This document shows, in pieces, positions 46,496-58,201 of a DNA stretch of 64,000 nt. Below the pieces are notes generated by a model. The model worked only from the letters and a program-made list of their open reading frames with translations, had not been told where the DNA came from and did no database searches. Origin of the DNA: Rhodospirillales bacterium (lineage in GTDB: Bacteria > Pseudomonadota > Alphaproteobacteria > Rhodospirillales > Shumkoniaceae). The stretch is taken from contig JAHDSF010000006.1 of NCBI GenBank assembly GCA_018432935.1, positions 186,001-250,000 on the forward strand. The letters are read 5' to 3'. Both the position numbers and the translations under genes were made by a program. Numbering within the stretch: the stretch's first letter is position 1; every line of letters begins with the position of its first letter.

Positions 46496-47331
46496 CGGGC
46501 GCAAGGCACGACACGCAATCCTCCAGGCCGCGCCGGCGGTCGGCTCCGTGGCGGCGGCGTACGCTGCGGTGGGGGCTTCCGCTGCTCGTCGTCGCGGCGG
46601 CCGCCGGCGCCGCCGCATGGAGCTGGGATACGGGCAGGATCGAGAGCGCCATCGCCGGCGTCCGCGCCTGGGCGATCACCTCTTCGGCCCAGGCCGGCTT
46701 GCGGATCGAGGAGGTTCTGGTGATCGGCCGCGATCAGACGCAGCGGGCCGACCTGTTCAAGGCGGTCGGTCTGCGTCGCGGCATGCCGATCCTCGGCTTC
46801 GAGCCGGAGGAGGTGCGCAAGCGCGTCGAGGCGTTGCCCTGGGTGCGCGAGGCGGCGGTCGAGCGGCGCCTGCCTTCCACCGTCTACCTGCGCATCATCG
46901 AGCGGCGGCCGATGGCGTTGTGGCAGCACGAGGACCGTTTCTCGCTGATCGACACCGAAGGGGCGGTGATCCCAGGCGGCAGCATCGGCGACTTCGCGAC
47001 GCTGCCGCTGGTGGTCGGCGCCGCCGCGCCGCCGCACGTCCCCGAGCTGCTGCGGATTCTGGAAAGCCAGCCCGACTTGATGGCGCGGGTCTCGGCGGCG
47101 GTATTCGTCAGCGGCCGGCGCTGGAACATCCGGCTCGAGAACGGCGTCGACGTGCGGCTGCCGGAAGACGACGCGCTCGCCGCCTGGTCCCGTCTGGCCG
47201 CGCTGGAGAGATCGCACAGGATCCTGGCCCGCGACATCCGGGTTCTCGACCTGAGGCTGCCGGACAGGATGATCGTCAAGACGGCGCCGGCGAGCGCGGC
47301 GACCACGGGAGCAAAGGGCCGCGAGACATGA
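46492..47331 (+). CDS. ftsQ: Cell division protein FtsQ
   Basis: This 279-residue bitopic protein has an Arg-rich cytoplasmic N-terminus (about residues 1-27), one membrane segment (about 28-45), a POTRA domain (about 70-140; IEEVLVIGRDQTQRADLF, then LPWVREAAVERRLPSTVYLRIIERRPMALWQ) and the C-terminal FtsQ domain. It recruits FtsB-FtsL to the septum. It overlaps ddl by 4 nt and lies 22 nt before ftsA. Confidence 0.93.
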   Translation: MTGARHDTQSSRPRRRSAPWRRRTLRWGLPLLVVAAAAGAAAWSWDTGRIESAIAGVRAWAITSSAQAGLRIEEVLVIGRDQTQRADLFKAVGLRRGMPILGFEPEEVRKRVEALPWVREAAVERRLPSTVYLRIIERRPMALWQHEDRFSLIDTEGAVIPGGSIGDFATLPLVVGAAAPPHVPELLRILESQPDLMARVSAAVFVSGRRWNIRLENGVDVRLPEDDALAAWSRLAALERSHRILARDIRVLDLRLPDRMIVKTAPASAATTGAKGRET

Positions 47332-47353
47332 AGACGGCCCGGGGGATCGCAGG

Positions 47354-48619
47354 ATGACGCGAGGAGTCCGCAACGGCAAGGTGCGCAGCGGGGTGGTTTC
47401 CGCCCTCGATCTCGGCACGACCAAGGTCGCCTGCCTGATCGCGCGCATTGCCGGCGAGCGCGGAATTCAGGTGCTCGGCGTCGGCTACCAGGCCTCCAAG
47501 GGGCTGCGGGCCGGCACCATCGTCGACATGGACGAGGCGGCGGCGGCGGTGCGGGCGACGGTCGAGGCGGCCGAGCAGATGGCGGGCGAGACGATCCGCT
47601 CGGTCGTCGTCAACCTGCCGGCGGCGACCATGCGGTCGCGCCTGATCGCCTACGAGATGGCGATCGACGGGCACGAGATCGGCGAAGCCGACCTGCGCCG
47701 GATTCTCGACCCCAGCGAACTGATGCGCGGCGAGACGCCGGATCGCACCATCGTCCACACGATCCCGATCGGCTACAGCATCGACGACGACAAGTGCATC
47801 CGCGATCCGCGCGGCATGTGCGGCGGGCGGCTGGGCGTCAACATGCACGTGGTCACCGCTGCCACCAGCGCACTGCGCAACGTCGCCACCTGCGTCAGCC
47901 ATGCCCACCTCGAGGTCGACGGCGCGGTGGCTGCGCCGTTCGCCTCCGCCTTGGCGTGCCTGGTCGACGATGAGCGCGAGCTGGGGGTGACGGTGCTCGA
48001 CATGGGCGGCGGCACCACCGACATCGCGGTCTTCTTCGACGGTGAGCTGATTCACGTCGGCAGCGTCTCGGTGGGCGGCGTTCACGTCACCAACGACATT
48101 GCCCGCGGCCTCTCGACGCCGCTCCACCACGCCGAACGGATGAAGACGCTGTACGGCAACGCCATCAGCTCGGCTTCCGACGAACGCGAGGTGATCCGCG
48201 TTCCCCTGATCGGCGAGGACGATGGCGGCGAGAGCAATCAGGTGCCACGCTCGATGCTGGTCAGCATCATCAAGCCGCGGATCGAAGAGACCTTCGAGCT
48301 GGTGCGCGCGACCCTCAAGCACGCGGGCTTCGAAAAGGTGGCCGGTCGCCGCGTCGTGCTGACGGGCGGGGCGAGTCAGCTTTCCGGTGTGCGCGAGGTT
48401 GCCGCCGGCATTCTCGAAAAGCAGGTGCGGCTGGGCCGCCCGCGGGCCATGCCCGGGCTGGCCGAGGCCGCTACCGGCCCGGCGTTCTCGACCTGCGTCG
48501 GGCTACTCAATCATGCGCAAAGCGAAACCGCCATCTCCCTGGGCGGCTCGTCGCGCATGGCCGAACCGCCCAGCGGTCGCTGGGGACGGATCGGACAATG
48601 GTTCAGGGAGAACTTCTGA
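47354..48619 (+). CDS. ftsA: Cell division protein FtsA
   Basis: This 421-residue actin-like ATPase tethers FtsZ to the membrane. Nucleotide-binding motifs: [14 protein letters not shown] near residue 17, [12 protein letters not shown] near 216, and [11 protein letters not shown] near 336. The SHS2 (1C) insert lies at about 85-165. The C-terminus [10 protein letters not shown] is the amphipathic membrane-targeting helix. ATG 47354 follows a GGGGGATCGCAGG site. It is the normal partner and neighbour of ftsZ. Confidence 0.96.
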   Translation: MTRGVRNGKVRSGVVSALDLGTTKVACLIARIAGERGIQVLGVGYQASKGLRAGTIVDMDEAAAAVRATVEAAEQMAGETIRSVVVNLPAATMRSRLIAYEMAIDGHEIGEADLRRILDPSELMRGETPDRTIVHTIPIGYSIDDDKCIRDPRGMCGGRLGVNMHVVTAATSALRNVATCVSHAHLEVDGAVAAPFASALACLVDDERELGVTVLDMGGGTTDIAVFFDGELIHVGSVSVGGVHVTNDIARGLSTPLHHAERMKTLYGNAISSASDEREVIRVPLIGEDDGGESNQVPRSMLVSIIKPRIEETFELVRATLKHAGFEKVAGRRVVLTGGASQLSGVREVAAGILEKQVRLGRPRAMPGLAEAATGPAFSTCVGLLNHAQSETAISLGGSSRMAEPPSGRWGRIGQWFRENF

Positions 48620-48689
48620 TGGCACGCGAGCCGGTGAGGACGCGATGAACATGGATGATCGAGGACCAGAGGAGCATCCGGAGGGAAAC

Positions 48690-50138
48690 ATGCCGATCAA
48701 GCTGAGCGTTCCGGGTTTCGACGAGAACCAAGAAATGAAGCCCCGCATCACTGTGTTCGGCGTCGGCGGCGCCGGATGCAATGCCGTCAACAACATGATC
48801 CACGCCCAGCTCGAGGGCGTCGAGTTCGTGGTGGCCAACACGGATTCGCAAGCCCTGGCCCTGTCGCATGCGGATCGCAAGATCCAACTGGGTGCCACCA
48901 CAACCCGCGGCCTCGGCGCCGGCTCGCGTCCCGAGGTCGGGCGCGCGGCTGCCGAGGAGACCATCGACGAGATCATGTCGCACCTCGGCGGGTCGAACAT
49001 GGTCTTCATTACCGGCGGCATGGGCGGCGGCACCGGCACCGGCGCCGCCCCGGTGATCGCCAAGGCCGCCCGCGAGGCCGGCATCCTGACCGTCGGCGTG
49101 GTCACCAAGCCGTTCCATTTCGAGGGCGTGCACCGGATGCGGATCGCGGAAGCGGGCATCCAGTCCCTGGAGGACTACGTCGACACCCTGATCATCATCC
49201 CCAACCAGAACCTGTTCCGCGTCGCCAACGAGAAGACGACCTTCGCGGATGCCTTTAAGATGGCCGACGACGTGCTGTACTCGGGCGTGCGCGGGGTGAC
49301 CGACCTGATGGTCATGTCGGGCCTCATCAATCTCGACTTCGCCGACATCCGCACCGTGATGGCGAACATGGGGCGGGCGATGATGGGCACCGGCGAGGCC
49401 TCCGGCGAGCGCCGTGCGCTCGACGCCGCCGAAGCCGCGATCGCCAACCCGCTGCTGGACGATGCTTCGATGAAGGGGGCCAAGGGCGTCCTCATCAACA
49501 TCACCGGCGGCATGGACATCACCCTGTTCGAGGTCGACGAGGCCGCGAACCGGATCCGCTCGGAAGTCGACGGCGACGCCTTCGTGATCTTCGGCTCGAC
49601 CTTCGACGAATCGCTGGCCGGGAAGATCCGCATCTCGGTGGTGGCGACGGGCATGGAATCGGAAGCCAACCAGGGCCAGTCGACACTGCACGTGGTGCCG
49701 CAGGTCGAAGCCAAGGCCCGCGAGAGCGGACCTGCCCCGACGGCCGTCGCCGTCGCCGCCGCTCCGGTGGCCGCGGCTCCGCAACCGGTGGCCGAGCCAG
49801 ACCTCGAGGAGGCCCGTCCCGCGGTCACGCAAAGCGCCAATCGTCCCTCGGTGTTCCTGCCGCCGCGTCCTGCCACCCGAGAGACCGCCGCGGCTCCCGA
49901 GCCGTTCGCGGCCGCTGCGTTGACCAACGGCGAGTCGGCGCGTCCCCGCCAGGCCAAGGGGCCAAGCCTGTTCGAGCGCGTGACCGGAACCGGACGTGCC
50001 CGCCAGCCCGAACCTACGTTGCGGGCGCAGCCGCTGCAGCGCGGCCTCGATCCGGCGGCCAACCCCGAGCGGGCGACGGCCGAGCACGAGGACGATCTCC
50101 TCGATATCCCGACCTTCCTGCGTCGCCAAGCCAACTGA
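48690..50138 (+). CDS. ftsZ: Cell division protein FtsZ
   Basis: This 482-residue tubulin-like GTPase builds the Z-ring. [13 protein letters not shown] near residue 22 and the tubulin signature GGGTGTG at 112-118 bind GTP; the T7-loop NLDFADI is near 213. A disordered Ala/Pro-rich linker (about 330-465) ends in the C-terminal peptide DIPTFLRRQ, which binds FtsA. ATG 48690 is chosen because GGAGGG lies 5 nt before it and the N-terminus MPIKLSVPG matches family members; ATG 48645 would add 15 residues. It ends the dcw operon. Confidence 0.96.
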   Translation: MPIKLSVPGFDENQEMKPRITVFGVGGAGCNAVNNMIHAQLEGVEFVVANTDSQALALSHADRKIQLGATTTRGLGAGSRPEVGRAAAEETIDEIMSHLGGSNMVFITGGMGGGTGTGAAPVIAKAAREAGILTVGVVTKPFHFEGVHRMRIAEAGIQSLEDYVDTLIIIPNQNLFRVANEKTTFADAFKMADDVLYSGVRGVTDLMVMSGLINLDFADIRTVMANMGRAMMGTGEASGERRALDAAEAAIANPLLDDASMKGAKGVLINITGGMDITLFEVDEAANRIRSEVDGDAFVIFGSTFDESLAGKIRISVVATGMESEANQGQSTLHVVPQVEAKARESGPAPTAVAVAAAPVAAAPQPVAEPDLEEARPAVTQSANRPSVFLPPRPATRETAAAPEPFAAAALTNGESARPRQAKGPSLFERVTGTGRARQPEPTLRAQPLQRGLDPAANPERATAEHEDDLLDIPTFLRRQAN

Positions 50139-50161
50139 GCGGCCGCTCCGTCCTCACCTTC

Positions 50162-50201
50162 GTGCCCCCTCTCCCCTGCTCAGGGGAGAGGGCACTTTTT
50201 T
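50162..50201 (+). terminator. Intrinsic terminator of the dcw operon
   Basis: A long GC-rich stem, 50162-50177 against 50182-50195 (GTGC-CCCTCTCCCCT facing AGGGGAGAGGGCAC, two or more bases bulged), is followed by six T (50196-50201). It lies 24 nt after the ftsZ stop. Its core belongs to the CCCTCTCCC palindrome family seen elsewhere. Confidence 0.85.
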
Positions 50202-50215
50202 GCTTTTTCGCCAAC

Positions 50216-50266
50216 GTAACAAACCGAAACAAAGTTTGAATTGAGGGGAATCAGGGCGTTTGTTAC
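50216..50266. promoter_or_regulatory. Perfect 9-bp inverted repeat upstream of lpxC
   Basis: GTAACAAAC (50216-50224) and GTTTGTTAC (50258-50266) are perfect inverse copies, 33 bp apart, on an A/T-rich stretch unlike its surroundings. They flank or overlap a candidate lpxC promoter. This fits an operator for a dimeric regulator or a DNA loop; which protein is unknown. Confidence 0.6.
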
Positions 50267-50269
50267 TTA
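50241..50269 (+). promoter_or_regulatory. Candidate promoter of lpxC
   Basis: TTGAGG (50241-50246), a 17-bp spacer and TACTTA (50264-50269) give a fair match to a sigma-70 promoter, about 100 nt upstream of the lpxC start. The -10 element overlaps the right arm of the inverted repeat. Confidence 0.4.
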
Positions 50270-50368
50270 GGGTCGGTGGGTATGTGCGATCCGGTTTGCC
50301 CGGTCTGTGGTTTCTGCAACAACTCTCACAGACGCGTAATCGGAGCGCCGCGGTTCCAGAGGGAGTTC

Positions 50369-51349
50369 ATGGGCAGCATCGAAAGATATACTGCGAACGG
50401 TGACACCCGCGGCTCCCGGACCGACAGTATACCCCTCCGTCAAAAAACCCTGAACACCAGCATCGATTGTACCGGCGTCGCCCTCCACTCGGGGCGCAAG
50501 GTCCGCATGACGCTGATGCCGGCGGAGCCGGACTCGGGGATCGTCTTCGTGCGCACCGACGCCGGCTGCGCCACCATTCCCGCGCAGTGGGACCGCGTGG
50601 TCGACACCCGTCTCTGCACCGTGATCGGCAACGAGGCCGGGGTCACCGTCGGCACCGTCGAGCACCTGATGGCCGCCTTCGCCGGCCTCGGCATCGATAA
50701 CGCAATCGTCACCTTGGACGGGGCGGAAGTCCCGGTCATGGACGGCAGCTCGGAGCCGTTCGTGTTCCTGATGGAGTGTGCCGGCGTCCGCTTCCAGGAC
50801 GCGGCGAAGCGCTGCCTGCGGATCCTCAAGCGGGTGTCCCATCAGGACGATCGCTGCACCGTCGCCCTCTCCCCCGACAGCGGATTCTCGGTCAGCTACG
50901 AGATGGATTACGAGGCCCGCGGCCTCGGCCGTCAGCGGATCGACCTCGGCCTCGTTAACGGGACCTTCAAGAAGGAACTGTCGCGCGCCCGCACCTTCGG
51001 CTTCCTGCAGGACGTCGAGAAGCTCCGCTCGCTCGGCCTCGGCCGCGGCGGCTCGCTGGAGAACGCGATCGTCATCGACGGCGGCCGGGTTCTGAACCCC
51101 GAAGGGCTGCGGTTCGATGACGAGCTGGTCCGTCACAAGACGCTGGACGCGGTCGGCGACCTCTATCTCGCCGGCCTGCCGATCATCGGTCGTTTCGAGG
51201 GACGTCGCTCGGGCCATGCCGCCAACAACCAGTTGCTGCGTGCGCTGTTTGCCGATGCAAGCGCCTGGACGGTCGACGTCCTGACCGAAGAAGACGCGGA
51301 GACGATGCAGGGCTGGCACCAGGACGTCGCTCTCGTCGCCAACGGCTGA
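50369..51349 (+). CDS. lpxC: UDP-3-O-acyl-N-acetylglucosamine deacetylase
   Basis: This 326-residue zinc enzyme carries out the committed step of lipid A synthesis. Zinc ligands are H99 (TVEHLMAAF), H256 and D260 (HKTLDAVGD); H283 (SGHAANN) is the catalytic base. ATG 50369 has a GAGGGAG site 4-5 nt upstream; the frame is open to GTG/ATG 50276, which would add a Cys-rich tail atypical of the family. It follows the dcw terminator and has its own candidate promoter. Confidence 0.96.
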   Translation: MGSIERYTANGDTRGSRTDSIPLRQKTLNTSIDCTGVALHSGRKVRMTLMPAEPDSGIVFVRTDAGCATIPAQWDRVVDTRLCTVIGNEAGVTVGTVEHLMAAFAGLGIDNAIVTLDGAEVPVMDGSSEPFVFLMECAGVRFQDAAKRCLRILKRVSHQDDRCTVALSPDSGFSVSYEMDYEARGLGRQRIDLGLVNGTFKKELSRARTFGFLQDVEKLRSLGLGRGGSLENAIVIDGGRVLNPEGLRFDDELVRHKTLDAVGDLYLAGLPIIGRFEGRRSGHAANNQLLRALFADASAWTVDVLTEEDAETMQGWHQDVALVANG

Positions 51350-51357
51350 CGTTCGGT

Positions 51358-51386
51358 TTGCACCACGCCCCCTTCCCCGTGATATA
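51358..51386 (+). promoter_or_regulatory. Candidate promoter of bamD
   Basis: TTGCAC (51358-51363), a 17-bp spacer and GATATA (51381-51386, followed by GTCC) lie about 60 nt upstream of the bamD start. The -10 region is A/T-rich within a G+C-rich stretch. Confidence 0.5.
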
Positions 51387-51447
51387 GTCCGTGCGGCTAC
51401 GCCGGTTGGCGAAGCCGGAGGTAGGGCTGACGAGAAGGCTTCCATTC

Positions 51448-52242
51448 ATGCTGGGCAGAGCACCATTTCTCCGAGTCGTGGCCGTGGCGGCTGCGCTGGG
51501 CCTGACTGCCTGTTCCACGGACGAAGAGGTCTACGTCGAGCGGCCGGTCGACGAGCTCTACAATCAGGCGATGGACGCCCTGCAGACCACCGACTACATG
51601 ACGGCCGCCAAGCTGTTCGACGAGGTCGAGCGTCAGCATCCCTACTCGACCTGGGCCACCAAGGCTCAGCTCATGGCCGCCTACTCGGAATACCAGCGCA
51701 ATCACTACGATGACGCGATCGCCGCGCTCGACCGCTTCATCCAGCTCCATCCGTCGCACAAGGACACGCCGTACGCCTATTACCTGAAGGGTCTCTGCTA
51801 CTACGAGCAGATCTCGGACGTGCAGCGCGACCAGAACATGACGGCGCAGGCGATGGCCAGCTTCGAGGAACTGGTCCGCCGCTATCCGGAAAGCAAGTAC
51901 GCGCGCGACGCCGTGCTCAAGCTCGACCTGACCCGCGACCATCTGGCCGGCAAGGAGATGTCGATCGGCCGCCGCTACCTCATGCAGGGTAGCTATCTGG
52001 CGGCAATCAATCGCTTCAAGGTGGTGGTCGAGAAGTACCAGACGACCACTCACGTGCCGGAGGCGCTGCACCGACTGGTCGAGGCCTACGAGGCGCTCGG
52101 GCTGGTCGAGGAGGCGCGCAAGGCGGCGGCCGTGCTGGGTCACAACTTCCCCGGCAGCGAGTGGTACATCGATACGTACGAGCTGGTGCAGGGCGAAAAG
52201 ATCAGGCCCGAGGAGAAGAAGGCCTGGTACGCCTTCTGGTGA
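51448..52242 (+). CDS. bamD: Outer membrane protein assembly factor BamD
   Basis: This 264-residue lipoprotein is an essential part of the BAM complex that folds outer-membrane beta-barrels. The lipobox GLTAC is at about residues 19-23. TPR-like repeats follow (YNQAMDALQTTDYMTAAKLFDEVERQHPYSTWA and YYLKGLCYYEQISDVQRDQ, the latter a BamD hallmark). ATG 51448 is chosen by a GAGAAGG about 10 nt upstream and by the signal peptide it starts; ATG/GTG 51391 is open upstream. It precedes recN by 22 nt. Confidence 0.93.
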   Translation: MLGRAPFLRVVAVAAALGLTACSTDEEVYVERPVDELYNQAMDALQTTDYMTAAKLFDEVERQHPYSTWATKAQLMAAYSEYQRNHYDDAIAALDRFIQLHPSHKDTPYAYYLKGLCYYEQISDVQRDQNMTAQAMASFEELVRRYPESKYARDAVLKLDLTRDHLAGKEMSIGRRYLMQGSYLAAINRFKVVVEKYQTTTHVPEALHRLVEAYEALGLVEEARKAAAVLGHNFPGSEWYIDTYELVQGEKIRPEEKKAWYAFW

Positions 52243-52264
52243 TCCCGACCGGGGGGCGGGCCGG

Positions 52265-53938
52265 ATGCTGCACAGTCTGTCCATCCGCGACGTGGTCCTG
52301 ATCGGCCGCCTCGACCTCTCGTTCCGCGAAGGGCTGTGCGTGCTGACCGGTGAAACCGGTGCCGGCAAGTCGATCCTGCTCGACGCGCTGGGGCTGGCGC
52401 TGGGCGCGCGGGCCGAGGCCCGCATGGTCCGTGCCGGTGCTGCCCAGGCGGTGGTGAGCGCCGAATTCGAGGTTCCCGACGGGCATCCGGCCCTGGCAAT
52501 TCTAGCCGAGCAGGATCTGCTGGGCGAGGATGGCATCATCCTGCTGCGGCGTACGCTGGCCGCCGACGGCCGCTCGCGGGCCTTCGTCAACGACCGCGCG
52601 GTGGGGGTCAACCTGCTGAAGCAGGTCGGCGACAGCCTGGTCGAGATCCACGGCCAGTTCGAAAGCCAGAAGCTGATGAATCCGGCCAGCCATCGCGCGC
52701 TGCTGGATGCCTTCGGCGGGCACGAGGCACTGCTGGCCGAAGTCACAGCCGCCTGTCGCGGGTGGCGCGTTGCCGCCGAGGCGCGCCGCGCCGCGGCCGA
52801 GGAGATGGAGCGGGCTCGCCGCGACGAGGACTTCCTGCGCCATGCCGCCGAGGAAATCGCCGCGCTGGCTCCCAAGGGCGGAGAGGAGGCGGAACTTGCC
52901 GCCCGCCGCACCGTCATGATGCACGGCGAGAAGCTGGCCCAGGCCATGAACGAGGCGATGGAGACGCTGGCCGAGGGGCGCGGCGTCGAGGTTCTTCTGC
53001 AGCATGCGGCGCGTCGCCTGGAACGGGTCTCCGCCCAGGCCGAGGGCCGGTTGGATCCGATCATCGCCGCCCTCGACCGCGCCGCGTCCGAGGCCGCCGA
53101 CGCGGAAAGCGCGCTGGAGCGCGTCAGCGCCGATCTCGACCTCGATCCGCGGCACCTCGAGCAGCTCGAGGAAAGGCTGTTCGCCCTGCGCGGCCTGGCC
53201 CGCAAGCACGGCGTCGCCGTCGATGCCCTGGCCGGGCTGCAGGCGGAGCTGGAGGACAGGCTGACTGCCCTGGAGGGCGGCAGCGATACCCTGCAGCGCA
53301 TGGAGCGCGAGGAGGTGGCGGCGCGGGCCGCCTTCGCCGATCACTGCATCCGCCTGTTCCGGGCGCGGCGCCAGGCGGCCGCGGAGCTCGACAAGGCGGT
53401 GGCCGGCGAGCTCAAGCCCCTGCGGCTCGGCGGCGCCACCTTCGGCACCGCGGTTGAGCAGCTCGAGCCCGCGGAGTGGTCGGAGACCGGCGGCGACAGT
53501 GTCTCGTTCCGGGTGGCCACCAATCCCGGCGCCAAGCCGGGGCCCTTGCACAAGATCGCCTCGGGTGGCGAACTCGCCCGCTTCATGCTGGCGCTCAAGG
53601 TGGTGCTGGCCCGCGCCGATCCGGTGCCGACGATCGTCTTCGACGAGGTCGACGCCGGGGTCGGCGGCGCCATAGCCGCCGCGGTGGGCGAGCGGCTTGC
53701 GCGCCTGGGGCGCGGCCTCCAGGTTCTGGTCGTGACCCATTCGCCGCAGGTGGCGGCGGTCGGGACCCACCACTGGCGGGTCGCCAAGGTGCAGCGGTCG
53801 GGAGCGGCGGAGACGGTGGTCAGCGAGCTGTCGAGCGAGGAGCGGCGGGAGGAGATCGCCCGCATGCTGGCCGGGGCGCGTGTCACCGACGAGGCCCGGG
53901 CTGCCGCCGACAGCCTGCTGCAGGCGGCAACGCCTTGA
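52265..53938 (+). CDS. recN: DNA repair protein RecN
   Basis: This 557-residue SMC-like ATPase acts in double-strand break repair. Walker A GETGAGKS is at residues 29-36; the ABC signature ASGGELARFMLALK and Walker B TIVFDEVDAGVGG lie near 435 and 458. Between them a long coiled coil runs out and back (about 150-380). The length is normal. It follows bamD and precedes ligA, the usual alphaproteobacterial order. Confidence 0.96.
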   Translation: MLHSLSIRDVVLIGRLDLSFREGLCVLTGETGAGKSILLDALGLALGARAEARMVRAGAAQAVVSAEFEVPDGHPALAILAEQDLLGEDGIILLRRTLAADGRSRAFVNDRAVGVNLLKQVGDSLVEIHGQFESQKLMNPASHRALLDAFGGHEALLAEVTAACRGWRVAAEARRAAAEEMERARRDEDFLRHAAEEIAALAPKGGEEAELAARRTVMMHGEKLAQAMNEAMETLAEGRGVEVLLQHAARRLERVSAQAEGRLDPIIAALDRAASEAADAESALERVSADLDLDPRHLEQLEERLFALRGLARKHGVAVDALAGLQAELEDRLTALEGGSDTLQRMEREEVAARAAFADHCIRLFRARRQAAAELDKAVAGELKPLRLGGATFGTAVEQLEPAEWSETGGDSVSFRVATNPGAKPGPLHKIASGGELARFMLALKVVLARADPVPTIVFDEVDAGVGGAIAAAVGERLARLGRGLQVLVVTHSPQVAAVGTHHWRVAKVQRSGAAETVVSELSSEERREEIARMLAGARVTDEARAAADSLLQAATP

Positions 53939-53961
53939 GCCCCTTGCCCGCACTGCGGTAA

Positions 53962-56253
<2,292 letters not shown>

Positions 56254-56286
56254 CCGCCGTGGTCTGAGACAGGAAGGGGATATCGA

Positions 56287-56964
56287 ATGAGCGAAGGGTT
56301 CCGCATCAAGCGAAGCTGGAGCCGGGTTCCTGCGGCGCTGGTCGATGGCTTCCGGCCGGTCCCCGTCGCCAACGTGAGCGACTGCATGGCACGGATGGAT
56401 GCCGGCGGCGCCGGTCTGCGGCCCATGCACCGCGACGGCGTGCTGGCGGGGCCGGCGCTGACCGTGCGCTCGCGGCCCGGCGACAACCTCATGCTCCACA
56501 AAGCGATCGATATGGCGGAGCCGGGCGACGTCATCGTGTGCGACGCCGGCGGCGAGCTGACCAGCGCGCTGATGGGCGAGCTCATGCTTGCGCACGCGAT
56601 CAGGCGCGGCGTGGCGGGCTTCGTTCTTAACGGCGCCGTCCGCGACCGCCAGGCGTTCCTCGACCGGAACCTTCCGGTCTATGCGCTGGGCATCACCCAT
56701 CGCGGCCCCTACAAGGACGGTCCCGGCGAGATCGGCTTTCCGATCTCCCTCGGCGGCATGGTGATCCAGCCGGGCGACCTGATCCTGGGCGACATCGACG
56801 GCGTCCTCGCCGTTCCGCGCGAAGCCGCCGAGCGGATTCTGGTCATCGCCAGCGCCAAGCACCGCGAGGAGGAGCAGCAGATGGCGGCGATCGAGAACGG
56901 CACGGTGGATCGCGACTGGGTGGACAGGCTCCTGGCCGACCGCGGCTGCGAGTTCCTGGACTAG
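56287..56964 (+). CDS. RraA-family protein (HMG/CHA aldolase-like)
   Basis: This 225-residue protein belongs to the RraA/HMG-CHA aldolase family. Members are class II pyruvate aldolases/oxaloacetate decarboxylases or RNase E inhibitors. The signature GELMLAHAIRRGVAGFVLNGAVRDRQAF (about residues 98-125) holds the Arg and Asp of the active site, the latter as VRD. AEPGDVIVCDAGGEL near 77 is also typical. It has AGGAAGGGG about 10 nt upstream. It lies between ligA and proB, where alphaproteobacteria often have obgE. The reaction is not identified. Confidence 0.85.
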   Translation: MSEGFRIKRSWSRVPAALVDGFRPVPVANVSDCMARMDAGGAGLRPMHRDGVLAGPALTVRSRPGDNLMLHKAIDMAEPGDVIVCDAGGELTSALMGELMLAHAIRRGVAGFVLNGAVRDRQAFLDRNLPVYALGITHRGPYKDGPGEIGFPISLGGMVIQPGDLILGDIDGVLAVPREAAERILVIASAKHREEEQQMAAIENGTVDRDWVDRLLADRGCEFLD

Positions 56965-56997
56965 CCGCGCTGCGTGGGGACCGGCGCGTTTTCCGCG

Positions 56998-57022
56998 TTT
57001 CCCCTTAAGGTGGAGGGGGAAA
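56998..57022. other. Small hairpin upstream of proB
   Basis: TTTCCCC (56998-57004) faces GGGGAAA (57016-57022) with an 11-nt loop, in the 100-nt spacer between the RraA-family gene and proB. It may be a weak terminator or leader structure; I assign no function. Confidence 0.3.
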
Positions 57023-57064
57023 TGCGTTAAAACGGCGGCCGCGCAACAAGAAACGCTGGGCAAT

Positions 57065-58201
57065 ATGGACTCGCACGCCGACGCCATCACCAGGGCGCAG
57101 CGGATCGTCGTCAAGATCGGCTCCTCGCTGCTTGCCGAAAGCAGGACCGGGGCCGTGCGCCGGCAGTGGCTCGAGGCCCTTGCTCTCGACGTCGCCGCCT
57201 GCCGGGCACGGGGGCAGGAAGTAGCCCTGGTCAGCTCGGGGGCGATCGCCGTCGGGCGGCGGCACCTCGGCTTCAAGGACGGCGAGCTGCGCCTGGAGGA
57301 GAAGCAGGCGGCGGCGGCGACCGGCATGGTCCGGCTCGCCCACGCCTACCAGGAGATCCTGGGCCGTCACGGCATCACCATCGCCCAGGTGCTGCTGACG
57401 CTGGAGGATACCGAGAACCGGCGCCGCTACCTCAACGGCCGCAGCACCCTGGGCACGCTGCTCAGGCTTGGGGCGGTACCGCTGATCAACGAAAACGACA
57501 CCGTGGCCACCGACGAGATCCGCTTCGGCGACAACGACCGCCTGGCGGCCCGGGTCGCCGACATGATCAGCGCCGACGTGCTGGTGCTGTTGTCCGACGT
57601 CGACGGCCTCTACACCGCCAATCCGTTCGACAACCCCGACGCGCGCCACATTCCGGTGGTCGAGGAGATCACCCCGGAGATCGAGGCTATGGGTGGGGGC
57701 GCGCGTGGCTTCGGCTCGGGCGGCATGGCGACCAAGCTGACGGCGGCGCGGATCTGCATGGGCGCCGGCGTCCGCATGGTGCTGATCGACGGCGCGCCGC
57801 TGCGTCCCCTCAAGCGCATCGAGGAAGGCTGCCGGGCGACCTGGTTCCTGCCGTCCTCCAGCCACCAGACCTCGCGCAAGCGCTGGATCGCCGGCTCGCT
57901 GCACCCGATGGGGAGCCTTGTCCTCGACGACGGGGCGCTCGCGGCGCTGCGTCGCGGCCGCAGCCTGCTGCCCGCCGGCGTAAGGACGGTCGAGGGCACC
58001 TTCTCGCGCGGCGACGCGGTGAGCGTGCTGGCGCTCGACGGTCGGGAGGTGGCGCGTGGCCTGTCCGCCTACTCGTCCGAGGATGCGCGCCGGATCATCG
58101 GCCACAAGAGCAGTGAAATCGAGGACATCCTCGGCTACCGTGGCCGCGACGAGATCGTCCATCGCGACGATCTGGTCGTGATCCGGGAGGGAGCGCCATG
58201 A
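57065..58201 (+). CDS. proB: Glutamate 5-kinase
   Basis: This 378-residue enzyme phosphorylates glutamate, the first step of proline synthesis, and is the point of feedback inhibition by proline. The amino-acid kinase domain spans about 12-265 (VVKIGSSLL near 15, [13 protein letters not shown] near 57, [12 protein letters not shown] near 139, [10 protein letters not shown] near 219). A C-terminal PUA domain (about 285-370) follows. ATG 57065 has no strong ribosome-binding site. It overlaps proA by 4 nt. Confidence 0.95.
   Translation: MDSHADAITRAQRIVVKIGSSLLAESRTGAVRRQWLEALALDVAACRARGQEVALVSSGAIAVGRRHLGFKDGELRLEEKQAAAATGMVRLAHAYQEILGRHGITIAQVLLTLEDTENRRRYLNGRSTLGTLLRLGAVPLINENDTVATDEIRFGDNDRLAARVADMISADVLVLLSDVDGLYTANPFDNPDARHIPVVEEITPEIEAMGGGARGFGSGGMATKLTAARICMGAGVRMVLIDGAPLRPLKRIEEGCRATWFLPSSSHQTSRKRWIAGSLHPMGSLVLDDGALAALRRGRSLLPAGVRTVEGTFSRGDAVSVLALDGREVARGLSAYSSEDARRIIGHKSSEIEDILGYRGRDEIVHRDDLVVIREGAP

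Noticed and set aside
50276-50368. Longer N-terminus of LpxC from 50276
   Set aside because: It would add 31 residues with a Cys-rich start not seen in the family, while ATG 50369 has a good ribosome-binding site and gives the normal length.
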